Assembly: GCA_019314375.1 (NCBI GenBank)
Contig: JAFCZJ010000009.1
Coordinates: 1-64,000, forward strand
From: Deltaproteobacteria bacterium
GTDB lineage: Bacteria > Myxococcota > B64-G9
DNA: 64,000 bases
Direction: 5' to 3'
Shown here: positions 19,761 to 27,800 of the stretch, piece after piece
Layout of the letters: every line of letters begins with the position of its first letter
Numbering within the stretch: the first letter of the stretch is position 1
Position numbers and translations under genes: made by a program
The notes under the pieces: model-generated
The model's input: only the letters and a program-made list of their open reading frames with translations
What the model was told of the DNA's origin: nothing
The model's database searches: none

Positions 19761-21742
19761 AATTCAAACGTCAAACCAAACATCACCGTTTCATCACTTA
19801 GATTGAAATGCTCCCCACCAAACCCATCCACCCAATTCAAGTTGAACTCGGTGAAGAAATAGGTATTGATGACGCCGACTTCGCTCTCCAAATGAGCGGC
19901 GGCGTTGGGATCCAGCCAGTCCAGCAAGACCTTCATGCCCACGGAAAAATGCAGACCGAAAATGCCGCCCTTGGCGTCGGTGCCCCCTTCTCCTTCCACC
20001 GCTTCGAACTGGGACACATTGCCCACGCCATCCAAAACCCACCAAACATAGTAGGACAGGCCGCCGGAGACATAGGGCAAAAGCGGCACGTCCCATTTTT
20101 CATTGAAGAGATCGAAGGTGTAGCCCACGGTCAGGCGCAGGGGGATGAAATTGAAAACCGTGGTGTCCGAGGACGCCAGCGTGTCCATGTCCTCCACTGT
20201 GCTGTCTGTGATGCGACCCTTGCCCATATACTGCACAAAGCCGGCGCTGCCGCCCACGGTCACCACGCCGAACCCGCGCCACAGTTCGTAATCCAGGCCC
20301 AGCTCAAAAAGATACTCGCTGCTGCTGCCGAAGACAGTCTTGAAGGGCTCGACATCTCCACCGTGATTCAGGCCTTCGTCGTCCACTTTCGGATAGTAAG
20401 GCCCGAAACGAACCTGCAACTGAAACATGGGCTCGACGCTGGAGGACATCACCCTGGATTCCAGACCCGTTTCCTCCATGTCGTCGGCCCGAGCCTGCCC
20501 GCTGCCAACGAAAAGCATGCCAAGGACAAGAAAACCCGCAAGGCCACCACGGCCGATCAGGCGACGGCGCCTTTTCCAAGCCATCAACAACAGACCCGCC
20601 AGGCCCAGGCCGGCAAACAAGCCCAGACCCACTCCGGTGCGAGTCAACCAAGCCACGGCCACCAGGGGGGCCAGCATGCCGCGAGCCATATCCCGCTGGC
20701 TGTCCGAACCGCGAATGGCCCGAGCAAAGCGGGGGCCAAAACGATAATAGCCTGCGATAAAGGCCTGCCCCAAGTCACTTCGAGCCAGCACCGTATCGCG
20801 AAAGACTCGCAGTTCAACGACCTCGGGTGAGCCGTAATCGCCGTAAGTGGCGGTGGCCACGAAACAAAAACCACCGTCCTCAGCGCCACCGGCTTCGCGA
20901 TAGTACTCGTAAAAATCCTCCACCGGCACGGGCGTACCCACCAGGGTCACCGAGGCCAGGCCCTCGTTCATCGCTTCGTCATAAGCCGCAACAACCACCT
21001 CGTAGGGCTGCCCGTTGACCAGGTCGCCGATGGTGTAACTCTCGGCAGCCGCGTCGGCTTCCTCCTCAACCAGCCAGTCATCGTCACCGGCACCTTCTTC
21101 TCGGAAATAAATCAGGTACCCAGCGATGTCGTCGTCAGGGGGATCATCCCAGACCAGTTTCAGATTGGTGTCACCCGGATTGATCTCCTGGAAGTCGGGT
21201 GCGTCGGGCGCATTCACGTCATAACGAATTTCGGCTTTGCCGTAGTATGTGTAGGTATCGGTGGTGTAGCCGGAGTTGATCTCGAATTCCCAACGGACGC
21301 AAAAGTAGTAGTCCTCCTCATCGGGGGTGCTACAGTCCAAAGCTTCAATGTCAGACAGGTACAAATCGTCATCGCCATACTCGGGATAATCCCCTTCAAG
21401 AAGCGTAAAGCCGATCTCCGCGTCCGGGCCGTCCTCGGCCGTGTTGCCAATCTCGATGGACACGGTGGAGCAAGTCTCGCTCGTGGACAAAAAAACGTCG
21501 GCCTCCTGGGTCTCGGCCCACAGGATGCTTAAGCCCTCCAGACTCCAGGCGAAAGAGAGGCTAAAAGTCTCAGGCGTCTGGCAGTCTTCGACGTTGATCC
21601 AAGCCCTGTCGCTGGGCGGGTTGGTCAGGTTGGCCTCGATCTCAATGGTTTGGTCGATGGCCCGCACCGGGGCGGCCCAGGCCGTCACCAAGCCTATCAG
21701 CGCCAAGGTGAAGAGAAGTCCCATGGGGCTTCGTGTGCTCAT
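19757..21742 (-). CDS. Secreted FnIII protein with internal CFI-box-like segment and C-terminal MXAN_2562-like outer-membrane beta-barrel
   Basis: FnIII (APDFQEINPGDTNLKLVWDDPPDDDIAGYLIYF), CFVATATYGDYGSPEVVELRVFRD CFI-box, TM, then FQLQVRFGPYYPKVDDE... ending VMFGLTFEF. Confidence 0.8.
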   Translation of the reverse strand: MSTRSPMGLLFTLALIGLVTAWAAPVRAIDQTIEIEANLTNPPSDRAWINVEDCQTPETFSLSFAWSLEGLSILWAETQEADVFLSTSETCSTVSIEIGNTAEDGPDAEIGFTLLEGDYPEYGDDDLYLSDIEALDCSTPDEEDYYFCVRWEFEINSGYTTDTYTYYGKAEIRYDVNAPDAPDFQEINPGDTNLKLVWDDPPDDDIAGYLIYFREEGAGDDDWLVEEEADAAAESYTIGDLVNGQPYEVVVAAYDEAMNEGLASVTLVGTPVPVEDFYEYYREAGGAEDGGFCFVATATYGDYGSPEVVELRVFRDTVLARSDLGQAFIAGYYRFGPRFARAIRGSDSQRDMARGMLAPLVAVAWLTRTGVGLGLFAGLGLAGLLLMAWKRRRRLIGRGGLAGFLVLGMLFVGSGQARADDMEETGLESRVMSSSVEPMFQLQVRFGPYYPKVDDEGLNHGGDVEPFKTVFGSSSEYLFELGLDYELWRGFGVVTVGGSAGFVQYMGKGRITDSTVEDMDTLASSDTTVFNFIPLRLTVGYTFDLFNEKWDVPLLPYVSGGLSYYVWWVLDGVGNVSQFEAVEGEGGTDAKGGIFGLHFSVGMKVLLDWLDPNAAAHLESEVGVINTYFFTEFNLNWVDGFGGEHFNLSDETVMFGLTFEF

Positions 21743-21992
21743 GCTGCTCGCCTTCCTTTCCTGCGCGTATCTTCCGTCTTCCGCATTAAAACTGTCACCA
21801 AATTGGGAATTACCACGCCCACAGTGATCTGTGCAAATTCTACGCAAGGTTTGTGCCAGCGAAAGCAAACGGGGAGTTCAGGATTTAGCGTTACTTTACA
21901 GTGAGTTCCGAAAGAAAGAAGCCAAGCCTACAAGAAGCGACTTGTCCTTTTGTCACCCGCGCCACGGACTCGCTCTAAGCCTTGCCAAAAAG

Positions 21993-23207
21993 TCAAAGGA
22001 AGTCAGCGACCAGGCATTCGGCGATCTGTACGCTGTTTAGGGCCGCCCCCTTGCGCACATTGTCGGCCACCACCCAGAGATCCAGCCCGGCGGGCACGGA
22101 GGGGTCCACTCGCACCCGACCCACCAGGGTTTCGTCTCGGCCTGCCGCGTCGATGGGCGTGGGGTACTGGCCCTCTTCCGGATCGTCCATGAGGAGGATA
22201 CCTGGGGCCTGGCTCAGGAGCTCTCGGGCCTCGGCTTGAGTCAGGGGTTTTTGTAACTCGACATTGACCGCCTCGGCGTGGCCATAGAAAACAGGAACCC
22301 GCACGGTGGTGGCGCTGAGGGGCAAGTCCGGCAGATGCAAGATCTTGCGGGTCTCATGCATCATCTTGTGCTCTTCCCGGCTGTAGCCGTCGGCCTCGAA
22401 GACGTCGATCTGCGGCAGGCAGTTGAAGGCGATCTGTCGCCCGAAATGCCCCACCGACAGTTCGCGCATGTTGAAAAGATCGCGACACTGCTGCTCCAGC
22501 TCCTTGACGCCGCTTTGGCCGGCACCCGAAACCGACTGATAGGTGGCCACCACGACTCGCTTCAAACCCGCTGCGTCGTGTAAGGGTTTCAGGGCCACCA
22601 CCATCTGGATGGTGGAGCAGTTGGGGTTGGCGATGATGCCGCGCAGGGTATAAGCCGCCAGATCTCCGGCGTTGACCTCGGGCACCACCAGCGGCACGTC
22701 TTCGTCTCGCCTGAAGGCGCTGGTGTTATCGATGACCACGCAGCCTTTTTCAGCGGCCAGCGGGGCATATTTCAGGGACACATCGGAACCAGCCGAAAAC
22801 AAAGCCAGGTCCAGCCCGCCCAAGGACTTGTCATCCAAAAGCCCAACCCGGATCTCTTCTTCGCCGAACTCCAGGATCTCGCCCACCGATCGCTCGCTCG
22901 CCAAAAGCCGAATCTCGCTCACCGGAAACCTGCGTTCCTCCAAGGTGCGCAACATCTCCCGCCCCACCACACCGGTGGCCCCCACAATCGCCACTCGGTA
23001 GCTCTTGCTCTTGCCAGCCACCTTGCTCTTGCCAGCCACCTTGCTCTTGCCAGCGGCCTTGCCCTTGTCAGCAGCCTTGCCCTTGTCAGCAGCCTTGCCC
23101 TTGTCAGCAGCCTTGCCCTTGTCAGCAGCCTTGCCCTTGTCAGCAGCCTTGCCCTTGCTGGCTGCCGTAGTCTTGCTAGTTGCCTTGCCTTGAACTCGTT
23201 TCGCCAT
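21993..23207 (-). CDS. asd: Aspartate-semialdehyde dehydrogenase with Lys/Ala repeat N-terminal extension
   Basis: YRVAIVGATGVVGREMLRTLEERRFPVSEIRLLAS; NPNCSTIQMV active-site Cys; preceded by KGKAAD/KSKVAG repeats. Confidence 0.95.
   Translation of the reverse strand: MAKRVQGKATSKTTAASKGKAADKGKAADKGKAADKGKAADKGKAADKGKAAGKSKVAGKSKVAGKSKSYRVAIVGATGVVGREMLRTLEERRFPVSEIRLLASERSVGEILEFGEEEIRVGLLDDKSLGGLDLALFSAGSDVSLKYAPLAAEKGCVVIDNTSAFRRDEDVPLVVPEVNAGDLAAYTLRGIIANPNCSTIQMVVALKPLHDAAGLKRVVVATYQSVSGAGQSGVKELEQQCRDLFNMRELSVGHFGRQIAFNCLPQIDVFEADGYSREEHKMMHETRKILHLPDLPLSATTVRVPVFYGHAEAVNVELQKPLTQAEARELLSQAPGILLMDDPEEGQYPTPIDAAGRDETLVGRVRVDPSVPAGLDLWVVADNVRKGAALNSVQIAECLVADFL
23002..23158. repeat. 18-bp-period tandem repeat in asd 5' coding region
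   Basis: Plus strand repeats of CCTTGCCCTTGTCAGCAG and CCTTGCTCTTGCCAGCCA. Confidence 0.93.
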
Positions 23208-23221
23208 GGACCACCTCTGCG

Positions 23222-23623
23222 CTAGGGCGTCACGTCAAAAAACCAGCGAGTCTGCTGGCTCATGCGGTTGCCGACGGCGTCCCGCACGCCGGGCTCCAAA
23301 ATCACCTGACAGTGGGCACCGGCCGGCAACGGATTGCGAAGGCCCAGGTTGATCATCGCCTGAGCCTGATCGCAACTCACGCTACCGTAGTAATTCGTTC
23401 CGTCGCAATTGAGAAACATCAGATCGTCATGAGAGGTGGCGCAGTCGATGGTCTCATCGAACCAGACCTGCACCTCGGGTTCGGAGGCGACGCCCGTGGC
23501 ACCGTCGGCCGGCACCAATTGCGCAATGCCCGGCGCCAAGGTATCCGGCTCGGGCTCAGAGCCGCAGCCCGACACAAAAACCGCCAACAACAACGCGGTC
23601 AAACATGCCAGTCCGCGGCCCAT
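23222..23623 (-). CDS. Ig-like (Big_5-type) lipoprotein
   Basis: VFVSGCGSEPEPD lipobox; LVPADGATGVASEPEVQVWFDETID...VRDAVGNRM. Confidence 0.8.
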   Translation of the reverse strand: MGRGLACLTALLLAVFVSGCGSEPEPDTLAPGIAQLVPADGATGVASEPEVQVWFDETIDCATSHDDLMFLNCDGTNYYGSVSCDQAQAMINLGLRNPLPAGAHCQVILEPGVRDAVGNRMSQQTRWFFDVTP

Positions 23624-23648
23624 GGGCTAGATCTCCCAGCCCGATTTA

Positions 23649-23776
23649 CCCAGACCCTCAGATGTGCCTGTCATGCAAGGAGGAGCAGTAGATTCGGCCG
23701 GAGGCGTGGTTCTCCACGTCGAGGACTGAATCTGCTGGTTCGACGAAGCAGTACAGGTGCAGCTGGGGGATCTGGG
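23649..23776. other. Nested palindromic region between SPFH gene and Ig-like lipoprotein gene
   Basis: Outer arms 23649-23671/23753-23776, middle 23686-23695/23728-23737, inner GGCGTGG-TTCT-CCACGTC 23703-23720. Confidence 0.6.
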
Positions 23777-23782
23777 CATGGC

Positions 23783-24583
23783 CTAATTGCCGCCCAGGAT
23801 CAGAGGCAGGCCGTCTTTGCCCGAACCGATGACGACGATCTTGGCGTTGGGGCTGGCGGCCAACTTTTCCGTGGTCTCGATGCCCATGTAGCGCAAAAAA
23901 GGCTCGGTGATGCTCTCGGTGATGATGCGATTGCGATTGGCGATGCCCTTGGCCTCGATGCCCTTGCGCTCGGCTTCTTGTCTTTCCTTGTTGAGCGTGA
24001 AGACCATTTTCAGGGCCTTCTGCTCTTCTTCCAACTTCTCGTTGATGGCCGTTTTGAGCTTGGCGGGCAGGTCCACGTTGCGGACCAGGATGGCCTCCAA
24101 AATCACGGGCCGGTCCGCGATGAGCTTGGTCACTTGCTTGTAGATTTCTTCCTCCACGGCCATGCGCTTGGTGGAATAAATCTCTTCCGGGGTGAACTGC
24201 CCGCCCACCTCACGTGCAACAGAGCGGATGCTGGGGGCCATGAGCACATCGTAGTACTCGGGTCCGAGGGTGACGTGCAGCTTGGCCACTTGGTCGGGCT
24301 TGATCCGGTAACGTACGGAAGTTTGCAGCATGATGGACAGCCCGTTTTTGGCCAGCACATGCAAATCCTCGGGCCGGTCCTGGGTGCGCGCGTCGTAGGT
24401 GTACATTTTGTTCCAGGGTGCCACGAAGTACCAGCCCTCGGCATAGCTCTCATCCTGGGTGCCGGAAAAGGCCGTCCACAAGACGCCGCCCTCGCCCGAC
24501 TCCACCTTGGCGCAGCTATTCAGGCCCGTCATGACCAGGGCCACGACAATCATGAGTAAGAAAACAGGTATCGAATTTTTCAT
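23783..24583 (-). CDS. SPFH/Band 7/prohibitin-family lipoprotein
   Basis: MTGLNSCAKVESGEGGVLW...AVEEEIYKQVTKLIADRPVILEAILVRNVDLPAKLKTAINEKLEEEQKALKM...KGIANRNRIITES. Confidence 0.9.
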   Translation of the reverse strand: MKNSIPVFLLMIVVALVMTGLNSCAKVESGEGGVLWTAFSGTQDESYAEGWYFVAPWNKMYTYDARTQDRPEDLHVLAKNGLSIMLQTSVRYRIKPDQVAKLHVTLGPEYYDVLMAPSIRSVAREVGGQFTPEEIYSTKRMAVEEEIYKQVTKLIADRPVILEAILVRNVDLPAKLKTAINEKLEEEQKALKMVFTLNKERQEAERKGIEAKGIANRNRIITESITEPFLRYMGIETTEKLAASPNAKIVVIGSGKDGLPLILGGN

Positions 24584-24713
24584 GGGCTTACCTCCAAGCA
24601 CGTTCACTGTCCACTCTTTGCCCAACCGCGCATCGGCGAGCAATATTCGGCGAACATAGCAAAGGGCCTATGGCCTGTCATCCCTTTCCGGAACTCGATC
24701 TCAGCAAGGAAAA

Positions 24714-25835
24714 TCAGTCGCAGCCGACGGGCTGGGTGCTGACCACCACGTCGTCGAACCAGACCTGGTTGGAATGGCCCTCGGCGTCGGAGGAGGTGAT
24801 GTAATGCTGCAGGCGCACGCGGTTGAGCGCCAGGGTGGGGCTGGTTCGCCAGAACATGCTGCTTTCTTCGTGGATCAGCTCGCCGTCGACCCAGTAGGCC
24901 ATGTAGCCGTCGTGGAGATCCGGCGTGTTGGCCCGCATCGTCATCTCGAAACAGAACCAGCGATTCAAGGGGAAGGCCACCGGAGGATCCGGCTGATAGC
25001 TGTTGCCCCAGCAGCATTGGAGTTGCTCGTCACAAGTGGGCAGACCCTTTTCGGCGCAGGCGGCGCAGATGGCTTCCACGTCAGCGTAGCGCTCACAGGC
25101 CGTGTCGCAGCTCATATCCGGGGTGTAGGTGTAGAAAAAACCATCGTGGGAATCGGTGCGATGGTCCACGGTGGTACCCATGGACATCTCGCCGTTGGGC
25201 AAGCAACCGGCCGCGCCGTGGTACCAGTAGTCGTCCGGCTGGGAGCCGCCGATGTTGAGAAAGTGGTGCACATAACGATGGTCGGGCGCGAAGCGCACCC
25301 AAACACGAAAGTAGAGCTGATCGAAAGAGCGCATGGAGCAATTCGATTCCTGCGCTCCGTCACAGGCCCGCCAATCAGCGCCGCCCCCCTGGTGATCGGC
25401 CGATGCGGCCGCGGGCATGGACAAGGCCCATTGACCCGAACGGACCGGGGCCTCGGACAAAGTCACCCGGCCCCGATCATCCCAACCAGGCCCGGTTATA
25501 AAATCCGTCGTTTGTCGCCAAGCGTCGAAGTCACCCGCGCCGCCCTCAAAGTCCTCGCAAAGCAACCAATCGGGATCGGGCTGAGCACAAGAAAAGTCCG
25601 ACTGTGCCTGATCCCCGCCCGCATCCCCGCCCGCATCCTGGCCCGCGTCCTGGCCTGCGTCTTGACCTGCGTCTTGACCTGCGTCCTGGCCCGCGTCTTG
25701 ACCTGCGTCTTGACCTCCGGCATCCTCTTGCGCATCACCCCCAGCGTCCTGGGTCGTGCCCACCGTGCCGCTGGAACAAGCCAAGCCAAACAACAAACAC
25801 CAGACCATCACAACGAACTTCAGTCTCATATCCAA
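24714..25835 (-). CDS. Lipoprotein with Q/G-DAG repeat linker and jelly-roll (concanavalin/polysaccharide-lyase-like) domain
   Basis: LLFGLACSSG lipobox; (GQDA)n linker; C-terminal YWVDGELIHEE...NQVWFDDVVVSTQ. Confidence 0.75.
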   Translation of the reverse strand: MDMRLKFVVMVWCLLFGLACSSGTVGTTQDAGGDAQEDAGGQDAGQDAGQDAGQDAGQDAGQDAGQDAGGDAGGDQAQSDFSCAQPDPDWLLCEDFEGGAGDFDAWRQTTDFITGPGWDDRGRVTLSEAPVRSGQWALSMPAAASADHQGGGADWRACDGAQESNCSMRSFDQLYFRVWVRFAPDHRYVHHFLNIGGSQPDDYWYHGAAGCLPNGEMSMGTTVDHRTDSHDGFFYTYTPDMSCDTACERYADVEAICAACAEKGLPTCDEQLQCCWGNSYQPDPPVAFPLNRWFCFEMTMRANTPDLHDGYMAYWVDGELIHEESSMFWRTSPTLALNRVRLQHYITSSDAEGHSNQVWFDDVVVSTQPVGCD

Positions 25836-25881
25836 ACCTCATCTTCCCGATTTCGATAAGAATATCGGAACGAGTGCTTTC

Positions 25882-26006
25882 TAACACTGATAATGCCAGC
25901 ATAACGTGGCATTAACGAATAAAAAACGATTCGTAAATGCCACTAACACTGATGATGCCAGCATAACGTGGCACTAACGAATCAAAAAACGATTCGTAAA
26001 TGCCAC
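25882..26006. repeat. Two tandem ~62/63-bp repeats containing hairpins, in a divergent intergenic region
   Basis: TAACACTGATAATGCCAGCATAACGTGGCATTAACGAATAAAAAACGATTCGTAAATGCCAC (25882-25943), near-identical copy 25944-26006. Confidence 0.95.
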
Positions 26007-26178
26007 TAACAAGCAGGCCACGGAACCTCGAGCGAAAAGCCCTGTCTAAGACCTATCCAGCGCAGGCCCGACAAAGCAAACATCCGGGTCTTATGCGAAC
26101 AGATAGCTGGCGTCGAAATTTCAATCCGGCGCCGAAAACGCTGCCCGTGCAAGCCACGGACTTAAGCGGAGGTATGTC

Positions 26179-27360
26179 ATGAAGAGCGGCTCGACGCGCA
26201 CGGAAGTCAAAGTTTACTGGGGCGATCACTTGCTGGATTTGCGCAGTTTTTCTCCTGGCGAAACCCTGTGCATCGGCGAGGGCCCGGACCTGGAAGAGGC
26301 CTCCGGCGGCAAGTCGCGTTTTGAAATGGGCGGCCTTGTTTACTGCATTCGGCAGGTGCACCCGGTGCGCGGCGTGGTGAGTTCCTGGCGCGAACAGCTC
26401 GAGACCAGCTACGCCAATGCGCTGCTGGTGGTGGCCTTCCTGGCGGCCGGGCTTCTGGCCACCTTCCACCTCCGTCCCGGCCGAGTCGAAGCCTCGGTGG
26501 AAGACATGCACAAGGTGCCCGACCGCTATGTGCAGTTTCTTTTGGAGCGCCCCGCACCCAAGGCCATGCCCTTGCTCAACATGAATCTGAACGATGGCCA
26601 AAACCTCCCCAGCAAAGCCGCGGCGGCTCGCCACAAAGGCATCGAGGGCAAGGCCGGCCAAAAGAACCTGCCCGATCTGGGCAAGCGCAGCGCGCGTCGA
26701 GCCCGAGACCCCAACGACCCCAACAAACTTCGCAGCCGGGGCCTGCTTGCCGTCTTGAACAATGCCGGCACGGGACCGGCCGCCGGTATGCCAAATATGG
26801 GCACGGGCCTGGGCGGCGAGTTGGAAGACGCCATGGGCGGCATCGTGGGCTATGCGCCTGGTCCTTCCGGCGGCATGAACGGTGCGGGATTGAAGGGCTT
26901 CGGCCCAGGCGGTGGCGGCATCATGGACACCATCGGCACCGGCCCTCTGAACACTCAGGGTCGTGCCGGCGGCCATGATGACTATGGTCGGGTACGCCGC
27001 CCGAGCAGAACGCGGGCCGAACGAGATATCACCATCAACGTGGACACCCTGCGGGTGGTGGGGCCATTAAGCCGCGAACTCATCCGGCGCGTCATCCGCG
27101 AGCACCGGGATCAGATTCGCTACTGCTACAACTTGGCCCTGAACGGCAGCCCGAATCTGTCGGGCAAACTGCAAGTGCAATTCGTGATCGGCGAGCGGGG
27201 TTACGTAGAGCAAGCGCGTATCTTGAAAAGCAATCTGGGCAAGGCTTCTTTGGAACGCTGCGTGGTAAGCCGGGTGCGCACCTGGCGCTTTCCCAAGCCC
27301 AACGGCGGCGGCCGGGTGCAGGTCAACTACCCCTTCTTATTCCGCCACCAAGGGAAATGA
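26179..27360 (+). CDS. AgmX/PglI C-terminal domain (TonB-like) protein
   Basis: ELIRRVIREHRDQIRYCYNLALNGSPNLSGKLQVQFVIGERGYVEQARILKSNLG...RTWRFPKPNGGGRVQVNYPFLF; single TM and Gly-rich middle. Confidence 0.85.
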   Translation: MKSGSTRTEVKVYWGDHLLDLRSFSPGETLCIGEGPDLEEASGGKSRFEMGGLVYCIRQVHPVRGVVSSWREQLETSYANALLVVAFLAAGLLATFHLRPGRVEASVEDMHKVPDRYVQFLLERPAPKAMPLLNMNLNDGQNLPSKAAAARHKGIEGKAGQKNLPDLGKRSARRARDPNDPNKLRSRGLLAVLNNAGTGPAAGMPNMGTGLGGELEDAMGGIVGYAPGPSGGMNGAGLKGFGPGGGGIMDTIGTGPLNTQGRAGGHDDYGRVRRPSRTRAERDITINVDTLRVVGPLSRELIRRVIREHRDQIRYCYNLALNGSPNLSGKLQVQFVIGERGYVEQARILKSNLGKASLERCVVSRVRTWRFPKPNGGGRVQVNYPFLFRHQGK

Positions 27361-27604
27361 CCTACTGTTTGTTCTCTGAATCCAGATCCCCAACAAGCTC
27401 TTCAGCATCACCTTCTTCAGCAGACCCACCGGGTCCGCAAGCGCCGGACATTCAAGTAGGCACCCCGAGGCGAGGCAAGATCACAGTCTGTAAAAGGATC
27501 CAGACACCGAAGAAAATCAAAAATCCAAGCCAATCCATAAAATCAATCACCTTCCGGCCAACCCAAAAAGAAACTACAGTAAAGTAATATACAAAACAAC
27601 CCCC

Positions 27605-27705
27605 CGTCATTCCGAAGGCTTCTGTCGGGAATCCATGCTTCGTATTCGATCATTCAGATCTAAAGTCAAAAACTGGATCCCCGGCAGAAGCACCCGGGGA
27701 TGACG
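27605..27705. repeat. Imperfect terminal-inverted-repeat element (MITE/dispersed palindrome-like)
   Basis: CGTCATTCCGAAGGCTTCTGTCGGGAATCCA ... TGGATCCCCGGCAGAAGCACCCGGGGATGACG. Confidence 0.8.
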
Positions 27706-27739
27706 CCATTAATGTTCTTAAGGTGCCAACGTCCCCCTG

Positions 27740-27769
27740 AAAAAACGGCCCCGTCCAAGAACGGGGCCG
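27740..27769 (-). terminator. Rho-independent terminator of the P-domain gene
   Basis: Minus strand CGGCCCCGT-TCTTGG-ACGGGGCCG then TTTTTT. Confidence 0.9.
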
Positions 27770-27800
27770 CCACAAACGCGCGGGTGTGAACGCGAGCGAA

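Noticed and set aside
23002-23158. Possible CRISPR-like array
   Set aside because: 18-bp units are contiguous with no unique spacers and are in frame in asd.
23005-23193. LLLPATLLLPAALPLSAALPLSA repeat peptide on the plus strand
   Set aside because: Reverse complement of the asd Lys/Ala repeat, not an independent gene.
25882-26006. Possible CRISPR array of two repeats
   Set aside because: Units are directly adjacent and near-identical along their full length; no spacers and no cas genes.
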